Assembly: GCA_963834725.1 (NCBI GenBank)
Contig: CAWICN010000001.1
Location: 806,001-870,000, forward strand
Direction of reading: 5' to 3'
Length of the DNA stretch: 64,000 nucleotides
DNA from: PALSA-693 sp963834725
GTDB lineage: Bacteria; Actinomycetota; Acidimicrobiia; Acidimicrobiales; Palsa-688
Of this stretch, positions 10,795-19,279 are shown piece after piece. Positions within the stretch are counted from its first letter, which is position 1; each line of letters starts with the position of its first letter. The position numbers were made by a program, and so were the translations under genes. Under the pieces are notes generated by a model. The model did not search any database, had not been told where the DNA came from, and saw only the letters and a list, made by a program, of their open reading frames with translations.

Positions 10795-11637
10795 TCAGGG
10801 CTCCGCGTGCTCTGGCGGTCGGGACTCTGCCGGTCGGGGCCCGGCGGGTCCGGACCCGTCGGCGCCAAGCAGCCGGGCCGAGGTGAGAAAGCCGGTGTGG
10901 GCGACCATGCGGTGGTCGGGACGGACGGACTGGCCCTCGACGTGCCAGCTGCGCTGCAGCACCTCGATGGTCTCGGCCAGACCGAAGGCGCTGCGCTCCA
11001 GGGCGCCGCGATAGGAGCTGACCTGGCCGATAGTGGGCAGGTAGGCGACCAGGATGCCGCCAGGGCACAGCGCCGCCTCGGCGGCCTTCACCACCCGCCA
11101 GGGCTCGGGCAGATCGAGCACGGCCCGGTCGAAGCCGTCTTCGTTCACCCCGTCGTAGGTGTCCCGGATCTCCACGTGGTAGCGATTCAGGGTGCCCGCG
11201 CCGAGAAAGGCGGCCACGTTGGCCTGGGCTCTCGCCGCGAAGTCGGGCCGCACCTCGTAGCCGGTCACCTCGGCGCCGGCGCGCAACAGCGCCATCGAAA
11301 GGGCGCCGGACCCGAGCCCGGACTCGAAGACGCGGGCACCAGGGAACACGTCCGCCATGATCAGGATCGGTCCGAGATCCTTGGGGTAGATGACCTGGGC
11401 GCCCCGTGGCATCTTGAGCACCACCTCGGCCAGGGTGGGGCGCACGGCGATGTAGCGGGCGCCGCGAGTCGAACGGGCCATCCAGCCCTCCTCGCGTCCG
11501 ATCAGGTCGTCGTGCGGTACGGGTCCGGAATGGGTGTGAAACTCGCCGCCCGATGCGAGCTCGACCAGGTAGCGGCGCCCCTTGGTGTCGAAGAGCAGAA
11601 TCCGTTCACCGGCCTCGAATGGACGGCTCACGATCAC
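10795..11637 (-). CDS. trmI: tRNA (adenine-58-N1)-methyltransferase TrmI
   Basis: TrmI methylates A58 in the T-loop of tRNAs using S-adenosylmethionine. The SAM motif VFESGLGSGALSM and the motif DLPEPW are typical, and the N-terminal small domain has the TrmI signature. I place the start at the GTG at 11637: it gives a GTGA overlap with the stop of the upstream tRNA thiolase gene and a 280-residue protein of usual length; the frame stays open to 11739. The C-terminal 20 residues are Pro/Gly-rich. Coupling with ttuA makes biological sense, since m1A58 and s2T54 sit in the same T-loop. Confidence 0.92.
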   Translation of the reverse strand: MIVSRPFEAGERILLFDTKGRRYLVELASGGEFHTHSGPVPHDDLIGREEGWMARSTRGARYIAVRPTLAEVVLKMPRGAQVIYPKDLGPILIMADVFPGARVFESGLGSGALSMALLRAGAEVTGYEVRPDFAARAQANVAAFLGAGTLNRYHVEIRDTYDGVNEDGFDRAVLDLPEPWRVVKAAEAALCPGGILVAYLPTIGQVSSYRGALERSAFGLAETIEVLQRSWHVEGQSVRPDHRMVAHTGFLTSARLLGADGSGPAGPRPAESRPPEHAEP

Positions 11638-12575
11638 CCGTTCCTCGAGGACTTTGAGCCCCGTCGATCCGCGCTGGCCGCGGCCCGCTGAACGAGCTTG
11701 CAAAAGGCGCACAGTTCGCTGACAGTCGGTGCACCGCACCCCGGGCAGGGGTGAAGGTTGGCCCGCTCCTCCTCGGCGTTGGGCTGGACGAGGGCTGCCA
11801 TCCGGTCGAGGAACCCGAAATAAAACGCGGCCTTGGAGCCCGGCGAGGTGACCTCAATGGCGTTGAGGGCGTCCTTGTACCCGAGATGCCGGTTGCCCGC
11901 AGCCATCGGGCACTCCTCCACGATGTAGTCGATGCCGCGCAACACGCAGTAGGCGGCCATCTCCCGCTCGCCGAGACGGATCAGCGGCTTCACCTTGCGG
12001 GCGAAGCCATGACTCGCCGGCAGCACCGGATACTGACGGCCCAGATAGGCGAGGTCCCATCGCAGGACGTTGCCGAACAGGACGGCCGCTTCGTCGTCGA
12101 GGTTGTGGCCGGTTGCGATCACGTCGTAGCCACCATCGAGGGCGGCCTGATTGAAGAGGTGCCGTTTTGACAGCCCGCACGCCGAGCAGGGGGCACGGCG
12201 TGCCGCCACCGCGCCGGTTGGGATGTCGAATCCGAACTGGCCGCGAAGGTCGATCTCCACCAGCGTGGCCTGCCGGCGCTCGGCGAACGCCCGGGCATAG
12301 CGCCCGGACTCGTCGCTGTACTCCCCTATCCCGAGGCCCAGGTACAGCCCGTCAGCAGCCAGGCCGAGGTCGAGGAGGAGGTCCCACAGGGCCAGGGAGT
12401 CCTTGCCCCCGGACACCGCCACCAGCACTCTCTCGCCCGCACCGACCATGTCGAACGCCTCGATCGCCCGGCGCACCTGCTCCTGACAATGGCGAACGAA
12501 ACACGGGCCACAGAAGGCGGCGTTGTGCCGCCGGATGTCGATCACCGCCGGCTCGCGGCACGCCCGGCATTTCAT
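11634..12575 (-). CDS. ttuA: tRNA 2-thiolation enzyme, TtuA/Ncs6 family
   Basis: This ATP-dependent tRNA thiolase adenylates the target base and replaces oxygen with sulfur; in Thermus TtuA makes s2T54 with sulfur from the ubiquitin-like TtuB. Seen in order: an N-terminal zinc site (Cys3, Cys6, Cys22, Cys25), the PP-loop SGGKDS at about 53-58, a CSAC pair and a later ECP cysteine matching the three Fe-S ligands of the family, GHNLDDEA, and a C-terminal CPGC...CAFC zinc site. Length 313 is usual. A TtuB-like gene lies 34 bp upstream and trmI overlaps downstream, which supports T-loop modification rather than the anticodon role of Ncs6 or TtcA. Confidence 0.88.
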   Translation of the reverse strand: MKCRACREPAVIDIRRHNAAFCGPCFVRHCQEQVRRAIEAFDMVGAGERVLVAVSGGKDSLALWDLLLDLGLAADGLYLGLGIGEYSDESGRYARAFAERRQATLVEIDLRGQFGFDIPTGAVAARRAPCSACGLSKRHLFNQAALDGGYDVIATGHNLDDEAAVLFGNVLRWDLAYLGRQYPVLPASHGFARKVKPLIRLGEREMAAYCVLRGIDYIVEECPMAAGNRHLGYKDALNAIEVTSPGSKAAFYFGFLDRMAALVQPNAEEERANLHPCPGCGAPTVSELCAFCKLVQRAAASADRRGSKSSRNG

Positions 12576-12609
12576 CGGGCCACCCGCTTCGTGATGGCGG
12601 CGCCGCGGG

Positions 12610-12810
12610 TCACCGGGCGCCGCCGGAGATCACTGGCCGCACCTCGATGGTCGATCCCTCCCGCAACCAGGCATCGCCGGTCACGAGGGTCCCGTCCACG
12701 ATGATCAGTACCGACTCCCGGTTGAGGTCCAGGCGGTCGAGCAGGGATTGCACCGCCAGCGGGCCGGCCACTTCCATCTCGCGACGCGGATTGCGCAACA
12801 GGACCTTCAC
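12610..12810 (-). CDS. ttuB: Ubiquitin-like sulfur carrier, ThiS/MoaD/TtuB family
   Basis: The 66-residue protein has the beta-grasp pattern of ThiS/MoaD/TtuB (MKVLLRNPRREMEV, VLIIVDGTLV, STIEVRPVISGG). Such carriers receive sulfur as a C-terminal Gly-Gly thiocarboxylate from a ThiF/MoeB-like enzyme and pass it to the thiolase, here probably the adjacent TtuA. The chain does not end in GG but in GGAR, so two residues would have to be removed before activation. No JAMM peptidase or E1-like gene is in the window. MoaD or ThiS function cannot be fully excluded, but the neighbours favour TtuB. Confidence 0.8.
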   Translation of the reverse strand: MKVLLRNPRREMEVAGPLAVQSLLDRLDLNRESVLIIVDGTLVTGDAWLREGSTIEVRPVISGGAR

Positions 12811-12857
12811 GCTTCTATTGTGACGCCACCGCCGGCCCCCCCGGGCTCAGCGGCCTG

Positions 12858-13070
12858 CTAGCGCCTCACTTCGCCGATCTCGAAGGTGTCGTCCAGGTTG
12901 AGATCGGTGCGGATGACCGTCTCGACGTCGCGCTGCATGGCCCGGTTGGCCAGATGCAGGAGCACGGCCAGGGCGCCGAGGACCAGCCAGGGCGGCCTGC
13001 CCTCGAGGACCCCACGGTCGAACCCCAGACGCATGCCTCGCCGCAACAGCGAGCGCCACAGCTTGGTCAC
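12858..13070 (-). CDS. Small membrane protein, unknown
   Basis: I do not recognise this protein. The GTG at 13070 gives 70 residues, 10 bp downstream of the previous gene; the frame is open further, to 13142, but that would overlap the neighbour. It has a basic N-terminus, one hydrophobic segment (PPWLVLGALAVLLHLANRAM) and a charged tail with acidic DLNLDDTFEIGE. It is the last of three small membrane-protein genes read in the same direction. A similar trio (holin-like, single-TM, basic/TM) is common near each other in actinobacteria. Confidence 0.6.
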   Translation of the reverse strand: MTKLWRSLLRRGMRLGFDRGVLEGRPPWLVLGALAVLLHLANRAMQRDVETVIRTDLNLDDTFEIGEVRR

Positions 13071-13080
13071 GGCAGCCTGG

Positions 13081-13335
13081 TCACAGTCGCCGGATCTCGA
13101 CCCAGGACTCCTTGCGCCGTCCCCGCTGGCGACCGAGGGCAAAGGCGATGATCACGAGCAGCACCGCGCCGCCCACGCCCGCATACCACGCGTAGGGCCT
13201 GGCCTGCTCGGTGGTCTCGTCGACCTCACCCCGGATCTCCCCCAGCTTGGACCGGATATCAGTGATCTCCACCCTGCCGTCCGGGCCGCTGCCCGAGACC
13301 GGGACCAGCTTCACCCCGGGGAGCTTCAGGTTCAT
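13081..13335 (-). CDS. Single-span membrane protein, unknown
   Basis: This 84-residue protein has a soluble N-terminal part with a short helical stretch (RSKLGEIRGEVDETTEQ), one transmembrane helix (about residues 48-68) and a basic cytoplasmic tail ending in WVEIRRL. It overlaps the preceding holin-like gene by 4 bp and is followed 10 bp later by another small membrane-protein gene. No catalytic motif is visible. By gene order it occupies the place of DUF3618-type proteins in other actinobacteria, but I cannot show homology. Confidence 0.65.
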   Translation of the reverse strand: MNLKLPGVKLVPVSGSGPDGRVEITDIRSKLGEIRGEVDETTEQARPYAWYAGVGGAVLLVIIAFALGRQRGRRKESWVEIRRL

Positions 13336-13697
13336 CGCGGCCGTCCCCCGGTCGACTTGCTGGTATTGCGATGGGTGGCTCTGTTGATGCCGATCAATGC
13401 CATCGCGACGCCGACGGCGCCTATGATAAAAGCGGCGAAGTACGGGGTCCAGGTCAGGCTACCGGTCAGGTGCCGGCTCGTCTCCGCCTGGACGGCCCGG
13501 ATGGCCGCCAGCGCCGCCAGCCCTCCTCCGACCGCAAACAGGAGCGCCCCCGCAATGCCGAGCCCAATGAATCGTCCGAGCGACTTGATGGGATCGACGG
13601 TTTCCTGCTTGGCGTAGGCAACGACCAGGCTCACGAACTCGTCCACCAGAGTTCCGACCGACCGTCGGCGGGTGTCATCTAACGCAGGACCCGTCAC
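13332..13697 (-). CDS. Holin-like/phage-holin-superfamily membrane protein
   Basis: The protein has an N-terminal amphipathic helix (VDEFVSLVVAYAKQET), then two transmembrane segments separated by a short polar loop, and a basic tail. This is the arrangement of the 'actinobacterial holin-X' type proteins, which are housekeeping membrane proteins despite the name. I take the GTG at 13697 (121 residues), because the upstream ATG at 13736 would overlap the preceding LON-domain gene by 26 bp. It overlaps the next gene by 4 bp. Confidence 0.6.
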   Translation of the reverse strand: MTGPALDDTRRRSVGTLVDEFVSLVVAYAKQETVDPIKSLGRFIGLGIAGALLFAVGGGLAALAAIRAVQAETSRHLTGSLTWTPYFAAFIIGAVGVAMALIGINRATHRNTSKSTGGRPR

Positions 13698-13710
13698 AAA
13701 CTCGCGATTT

Positions 13711-14349
13711 TTACCCGCCGCCGAGGCGGAAAGCAAGCATTTCCCGAGCCGCGGCCGTTTGCTCCATCAAGGTGACCAGTCGGACCGACCTCGACGCCTC
13801 CAGTAGACGCTGGCGGTCGAAAGGCCCGAGGGGGGCGGCCGCGCACAGCTGCCACGACCGCTCGGCCAGGTCGTCGGCTAGCTCGAAGCCGGCCGGCACT
13901 TCGGCCTCCCCCAGCTCGGCAGCCAGGGCCAGCGTGTCGCGGACCAGCTCTTCGGCGCGGGCGAGCACCGGTTCGTCGACCGGATCCCATTCCGGTTCGG
14001 GCAGCCCCTCGACGCGGGCCTGCGGGAACGGGTCGTCGGGCAGCCATTCGACGACGTGGAATCGTTCCGTGCCAGTGAACAGCGCCATCCACCGGCCGTC
14101 AGGCGTCTGCTGGGCGGCGACCAGTCGGCCCACGGTCCCGGTACCCACTCGCTGGTCGCCCCCGCCCACCTCATGGCCCCGTTCGATCAGGACCACGCCG
14201 AGCTCTCGGGGCGAGTCCGGCTCCGTCAGCTGCCGCATGAGCTCCCGGTAGCGCGGCTCGAAGATGTGGAGCGGGAGCAGCTGGGTGGGCAGGAGCACTG
14301 TGCCGAGCGGAAAGATGGGCAGGCGCCTGGTCATAGGTGAGGGGCTCAT
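13711..14349 (-). CDS. LON substrate-binding-domain protein
   Basis: This is a stand-alone homologue of the N-terminal substrate-binding domain of Lon protease, with no ATPase or protease domain (212 residues). The opening LPIFPLGTVLLPTQLLPLHIFEPRYRE segment is the hallmark of the family, followed by GVVLIERG and GTVGRLVAAQ. The C-terminal helical part carries LVTLMEQTAAAREML. Proteins like this may bind misfolded or oxidised proteins; the partner is unknown. Its ATG overlaps the stop of the upstream carboxypeptidase gene by 4 bp. Confidence 0.85.
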   Translation of the reverse strand: MSPSPMTRRLPIFPLGTVLLPTQLLPLHIFEPRYRELMRQLTEPDSPRELGVVLIERGHEVGGGDQRVGTGTVGRLVAAQQTPDGRWMALFTGTERFHVVEWLPDDPFPQARVEGLPEPEWDPVDEPVLARAEELVRDTLALAAELGEAEVPAGFELADDLAERSWQLCAAAPLGPFDRQRLLEASRSVRLVTLMEQTAAAREMLAFRLGGG

Positions 14350-15828
14350 GGGCGGGGCTCGATGTCAGCGAGGGGGGGCAGCTTTGGGTAGGTCGCCAGC
14401 GCCACCCCGACCTGATCGGCGACGGTCTGGGCGGCGACCTGGTTGGGCACCTGGTTGAAGATCAGGGAGAAGACGATGGGATTCCCGAGGACGCTACCCG
14501 GGGCATGGGTCCGGGCATCAGGGAGCACGAATCCGCTCAGGGCCACCACGTCGGCGAGGCTGCCGGTCTTGGCCCGTAGTCGCCCGGCCGCGGGGGTGGC
14601 TCGCATCCGGTCCCTCAACGTCCCGGTCTTACTGGCGATGGGCAGGCCGCGGCCCACCCAGCTGTTCGGGCCGAGATGTTCGAGGTCCGTCTGGATCAGG
14701 TTGCACGTGACCCGATCGCCTCGATCGAGCCCCGAGCCGTCGTAGCCGACGAGCTGGGACACGGGAAGCCCGGCGGCGGCCAGACTGGTTCGGATCGCAG
14801 CGACGCCGGCGGCCGTGGTGCCCGTGCCGGCCGTCTCGAAGCCCAGTTCCTTGGTGAAAAGCTCCGCCGCGGTGTTGTCGCTCACGGCCAGCATGGCGTC
14901 CACCTCCTCGCCGAGCGGCAGGCTGGCCACGCTGGTGAGGGTCGGGAGACCAGGGGGCGCCTTGCCGGTGGTTGGCGACCCGGCCACTCTGACCCCCGCG
15001 GCGGCCAGTGCGTCGGTGAAGGTAGCCGCGGCCCTCGCCGCTGGGTTCGCGGCCGTCGTTGCCGCCAGGGTCCCCGCCGACAATGACGTGCCCATGCCAC
15101 CGAGAACAGATGCAGACGAGGCGCCATCGTTGACTTCGAGCGCGCTCGAGCGGGGCGACGTCGCCCTCCGCCGCGTACACCGGTTCCCAGGTCGGGACGG
15201 TCCGGAGCTGGTCATAGCGGCTCTCGTCCCCGGCGACCGATCCCGTCACCCTGGTGATGCCGGCCGCCCGCACCCGGGCGGCCAGCTGGCCGAGCGAGGT
15301 GTACAGCGTCTCGCCGTATCGAAGCTCGGTGGCGGTGGGGCCGGTGGCGAGGAGCGGGTCGCCGCCGCCGACGAGATACAGGTCGCCGTTCACGGCACCC
15401 GCCCGGGGCCGGGCCCCCACGACGGTCGTGACCATCCGGTGGGCCTCGTCCAGCCGGTCGAGCACTGCCGTGGCGGTCAGCAGCTTCATGTTCGAGGCCG
15501 GGATCACCGGGAGGAGAGGGTGATCGGCGTACAGGGTGCGGCCGCCCTGGCTGACGACGAGGCAGCCGGTGCGTACCCCGGCACCCAGAACCGGTCGAGC
15601 CAGCAGCGCCGAGAGGGTCGGGGCCAAGCGCTGGGCCGCCACCGTTTCGGCGACCCATCCGGGGATGCGCCGAACCGACAGGACGGGAGTGGCGGTCACA
15701 CCAGATGGGGCTGAGGACGGAGCCGACACCGCGTCAGCAGGTGCCCGCGGAACCATTGTGATGGCGGCCGCGCATCCAGCTGCCAGCGCCACCGAGATCC
15801 GACCGCCCCTTCTGCCGTACCGGCCCAT
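14346..15828 (-). pseudogene. dacB: D-alanyl-D-alanine carboxypeptidase/endopeptidase (PBP4, S13), one frameshift
   Basis: This is a class C penicillin-binding protein that trims peptidoglycan stem peptides outside the cytoplasmic membrane. The first frame (from 15828) has a signal peptide (about residues 1-32) and the SNMK active-site tetrad near 111; the second frame (to 14346) has SDN and KTG motifs. The frames join at about 15147, where one extra base separates ...GDVAPL from SALEVNDG. Removing it gives an intact protein of about 493 residues with all three catalytic motifs, close to family length. A sequencing or assembly error is more likely than decay, since both halves are well conserved. 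Confidence 0.85.
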
Positions 15829-15909
15829 TCCCGCAGAGTAGGTCTGGAGCCAGGCACGAACCCGCCAGCCTGGTGTTTACCATCTGGTCAGCCCGGCTAC
15901 GTTGAAGGC

Positions 15910-16671
15910 GTGCCCGGGATTCTCCTCGCAGTGCTGACCGGACTGCTCGTCTGTCAGGTCGCCCTCTTCCTGACAACGGTCTTTCTGCATCGAACGCTGG
16001 CGCACCGGGCGGTCACCATGGCCCCCGGTCTGCGCTTCACCTGCCGGGTACTGACCTGGGTCATAACCGGAATCAAACCCAGGGAGTGGGTGGCGGTCCA
16101 CCGCCGCCACCATGCCTTCACCGACATCGAGGGCGACCCCCACTCGCCGCTTCTCGAGGGCTTTGCCTCCGTGCAGATTGGCAACGTGGTCCTGTACCGG
16201 CGGGCTGCCCATGACCGGATCACGGTCAGCAAGTACGCCAAGGACCTTCCCGTTGACAGGTGGGACCGGGTGTTGTTCGACCGCGGCTACCTGGGCCTGG
16301 GGGTGGGCTCGGGCATCCTGCTGCTGCTGTTCTGGGGCAACTGGGAGCTGGCCGCGATCGCGGCGGCGACCCATACGGTCAGCTATCTACTGCTCAACTC
16401 GGCGGTCAACGCGGTGGGACACCGCTTCGGCCAGCGCCCGTTTGCTGGACTGGCGGCCAACACCCAGTGGCTGGCCTGGCTCACCGCGGGCGAGGGGCTG
16501 CACAGCAACCATCACGCCGCTCCCACATCGGCCCGCCTGGCCTTCCACCGGGGCGAGATCGACCCGGGGTGGTGGACGATCGCCTGGGCCCGCAAGCTGC
16601 GCCTGGTGCAGGTTCGTCACGCCCGGCCCCGCATGACGGTGCGGGCCGCCCGGACACCCCAGCCGGTCTGA
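15910..16671 (+). CDS. Membrane fatty-acyl desaturase
   Basis: This is a di-iron membrane desaturase of the acyl-CoA/acyl-lipid delta-9 type, which puts a double bond into fatty acyl chains. Three histidine boxes are present: HRTLAHR, HRRHH and, after the second pair of hydrophobic segments, HSNHH. At 253 residues it is shorter than most delta-9 desaturases (about 300 or more), mainly at the N-terminus, where only one hydrophobic segment precedes the first box. It starts with GTG and is divergent from dacB with an 81-bp gap. Electron donors are not encoded next to it; substrate and position are uncertain. Confidence 0.85.
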   Translation: MPGILLAVLTGLLVCQVALFLTTVFLHRTLAHRAVTMAPGLRFTCRVLTWVITGIKPREWVAVHRRHHAFTDIEGDPHSPLLEGFASVQIGNVVLYRRAAHDRITVSKYAKDLPVDRWDRVLFDRGYLGLGVGSGILLLLFWGNWELAAIAAATHTVSYLLLNSAVNAVGHRFGQRPFAGLAANTQWLAWLTAGEGLHSNHHAAPTSARLAFHRGEIDPGWWTIAWARKLRLVQVRHARPRMTVRAARTPQPV

Positions 16672-16688
16672 TCAGAGCGATCTCGGAC

Positions 16689-17078
16689 ATGGACATCGTC
16701 TCCGCCCTTTTCGCCGAGAACATCGACCTGCGGCCCGTGCCCGGGCCCTCGACCCGGGTTGACCTCCTCGGGATCATGTTCTCCCTGCCGGCGCCGGCTG
16801 CGCCGCCGGTCACGGTGACTCCGCATTTGATCGTGCTGGTTCGGTGCCGTCCCGCCGAGGATGGCCAGGGCATCCTGGAGGTGGTCTTCCGGGACGAGCA
16901 GGGCGACCAGATCGCCAGAAACGTCTCGCCGTTCCAGGTCGAGCCGGGCAAGTTCACCTACCGACTGGTCCGCGGCGAGCTGGAATACCGGGATTTCGGC
17001 ACCATCGAGGCCCACTGTCGCCTGCTGCCCGACGGCCCGCCGACTATCGTGCCCCTCACCCTCCTCCCACCGGTCTGA
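16689..17078 (+). CDS. Uncharacterised beta-rich protein
   Basis: The 129-residue product starts MDIVSALFAENI and alternates short hydrophobic strands (LIVLVRCRP, ILEVVFRDEQGDQIA, FTYRLVRGELEYRDFG, IEAHCRLL), suggesting a compact beta sandwich. The pattern resembles short actinobacterial proteins of unknown function (DUF6941-like), but that is only from memory. No signal peptide or metal motif is seen. It lies 17 bp after the desaturase on the same strand and 92 bp before transketolase. Confidence 0.6.
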   Translation: MDIVSALFAENIDLRPVPGPSTRVDLLGIMFSLPAPAAPPVTVTPHLIVLVRCRPAEDGQGILEVVFRDEQGDQIARNVSPFQVEPGKFTYRLVRGELEYRDFGTIEAHCRLLPDGPPTIVPLTLLPPV

Positions 17079-17170
17079 ACCGCGGCCACCCGATCTTGCC
17101 GGCGGCGCCGACGAGCACTGCCCCGGGTGACGGGGCGGGAGTAGGGCCGCAGGCTGGGTACTGTTCAGCT

Positions 17171-19252
17171 ATGCCAGACAGCGATACGGAGCCCCTGGCG
17201 ACCAGAGACCAGGAGCTGACGGAGCACCTGGCGACCGACGACACGAAGCACCACCTGGTGACCAACGACATCGAGCAGCTGGCGATCAATGTGATCCGGG
17301 GCCTGGCCATGGACGCCCCGCAGCGGGCCAACTCGGGACATCCCGGCACGGCCATGGCGCTGGCTCCGCTGGCGCACGTCCTGTGGGCGCAGATCATGAC
17401 CTATGACCCGAGCGAGCCGGAATGGCCCGACAGGGACCGGTTCGTACTGTCCTGCGGCCACGCCTGCATCCTCCTGTACTCGATGCTCTACCTGACGGGG
17501 TACGCCGTGGAGCTGGAGGATCTGCGCCAGTTCCGGCAGTTGCACAGCCGGACGCCCGGTCACCCCGAGGTGCACGACCTGCCCGGCATCGAGGTCACCA
17601 CCGGCCCTCTCGGGCAGGGCTTCGCCAACGGGGTCGGGCTCGGGTTGGCCGAGCGAATCTTGCGAGCCCGGTTCGGTCCCGAGGTCGTGGACCACCACAC
17701 CTATGTCATCTGCAGCGACGGCGATCTCATGGAGGGGATCAGCCACGAGGCCGCCTCGCTGGCCGGCCACCTCGGTCTGGGCCGCCTCATCTACCTCTAC
17801 GACGACAACCACGTCACCATCGACGGTCCGACCGAGCTCACCCTTTCGGACAACGCCGCCATGCGCTTCGAGAGTTACGGGTGGCACGTCGACCGGCTGG
17901 GCGAGGCGGCCAACGACACCGCCGCACTCGACGCCGCCCTCCGCCGGGCCAAGGCCGTCGAGGACCGGCCCAGCCTGCTGATCCTGCGCAGCCATATCGC
18001 CTGGCCGGCCCCCCATCTGACCGACAGCCCGAAGGCTCACGGCTCGCCGCTCGGTGAGGACGAGGTCCGAGCCACCAAAGAGATCCTGGGCCTGCCGCCC
18101 GACGAGACGTTCTGGGTGCCCGACGCCGTTCTCGACTTCTACCGCCAGGCCATCCGGCGCGGCCAGACGGCCAGAAACGCCTGGGAGAAACGACTGGCGG
18201 CCTGGACCGGCGATCGAGACGAATGGGACGTCGTGTGGGCCAATCGAGGCCGGCCCGGCTGGCAATCGAAGCTGCCGGTGTGGCGTACCCCCGGCGAGCA
18301 GGTCGCCACCCGCCACTCGAGTAACGCCACTCTCAACGCCCTGCGAACCGATGTCCCCGGGCTCGTCGCTGGCGGGGCTGATCTCACCGGCAACACCGGG
18401 ACCAAGCTGGACGACGTCGCGTCACAGGGCCGGGAGCACCCGGAAGGCGCGGCCATCGCTTTCGGCGTCCGCGAGCACGGCATGGGCGGAGTACTCAACG
18501 GGCTCAGCCGCCACGGCGGCGTCATCCCCATTGGCGGGACCTTCTTCGTCTTCAGCGATTACATGAGAGGATCCGTTCGCCTGGCCGCCCTGTCGCAGGC
18601 GAAGGTGATCTATTTCTGGAGCCACGACTCGGTGGGACTGGGCGAGGACGGCCCGACCCATCAGCCGGTGGAGCAGCTCGCCGCCATGCGGGCTATGCCA
18701 GGACTCCGGGTGATCCGCCCGGCCGACGCCAACGAGTCGACGCACGCCCTCCGGGTGGCCATCGAACGCGACGGACCGACGGCCCTGATCCTCAGCCGGC
18801 AAAACGTGCCGGTCCTGGCCGGCACCGACATCAGGGCGGCGGAGCTCGAACGTGGTGCCTACAGCCTGATCGAGGGGAGCGATGATCCCGATCTGGTGTT
18901 GATCGGCACCGGCTCGGAGGTGGCGGTCTGCGTCGGCGCGGCCGAACTTCTGGCGGCGGACGGCATCACGGCCCGGGTGGTGTCCATGCCGAGCTGGGAG
19001 CTCTTCGACGAGCAGGACGACGATTATCAGGACTCGGTCCTCGGTGCGGGGGCGCCGGTTTTGTCGGTCGAAGCGGCGGCGTCCTTCGGCTGGTCCCGGT
19101 GGGCGGACGACTCGGTGGCGCTCGACCATTTCGGCTTATCCGCCCCGGGCGCCGAAGTGCTGGCGGACTTCGGCTTCACCGCCGAAAACGTGGCCGACCG
19201 GGCGATCGTCCTGCTGGCGGAGCTGGAGTTCCTCGATGACAAAAAAGACTGA
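17171..19252 (+). CDS. tkt: Transketolase
   Basis: Transketolase moves two-carbon units between pentose phosphates and glycolytic sugars using thiamine diphosphate. The 693-residue protein has the family landmarks: QRANSGHPGTAMALAP near the N-terminus, TTGPLGQGFANGVG, the ThDP-binding CSDGDLMEG (about 180-188), HDSVGLGEDGPTHQPVEQ in the pyrimidine domain and the SRQNVP segment. I use the ATG at 17171; the first 35 residues before the conserved core are a hydrophilic, Thr/Asp/His-rich extension. It heads a plus-strand run tkt-tal-zwf-opcA-pgl. Confidence 0.95.
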   Translation: MPDSDTEPLATRDQELTEHLATDDTKHHLVTNDIEQLAINVIRGLAMDAPQRANSGHPGTAMALAPLAHVLWAQIMTYDPSEPEWPDRDRFVLSCGHACILLYSMLYLTGYAVELEDLRQFRQLHSRTPGHPEVHDLPGIEVTTGPLGQGFANGVGLGLAERILRARFGPEVVDHHTYVICSDGDLMEGISHEAASLAGHLGLGRLIYLYDDNHVTIDGPTELTLSDNAAMRFESYGWHVDRLGEAANDTAALDAALRRAKAVEDRPSLLILRSHIAWPAPHLTDSPKAHGSPLGEDEVRATKEILGLPPDETFWVPDAVLDFYRQAIRRGQTARNAWEKRLAAWTGDRDEWDVVWANRGRPGWQSKLPVWRTPGEQVATRHSSNATLNALRTDVPGLVAGGADLTGNTGTKLDDVASQGREHPEGAAIAFGVREHGMGGVLNGLSRHGGVIPIGGTFFVFSDYMRGSVRLAALSQAKVIYFWSHDSVGLGEDGPTHQPVEQLAAMRAMPGLRVIRPADANESTHALRVAIERDGPTALILSRQNVPVLAGTDIRAAELERGAYSLIEGSDDPDLVLIGTGSEVAVCVGAAELLAADGITARVVSMPSWELFDEQDDDYQDSVLGAGAPVLSVEAAASFGWSRWADDSVALDHFGLSAPGAEVLADFGFTAENVADRAIVLLAELEFLDDKKD

Positions 19253-19279
19253 CGCAAAGACGATTTGGAGGGCGGATAG

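Noticed and set aside
14346..15828. Reading the two dacB frames as two separate genes
   Set aside because: The active-site motifs SxxK, SxN and KTG of one S13 enzyme are split between the frames, and one base restores a protein of normal length.
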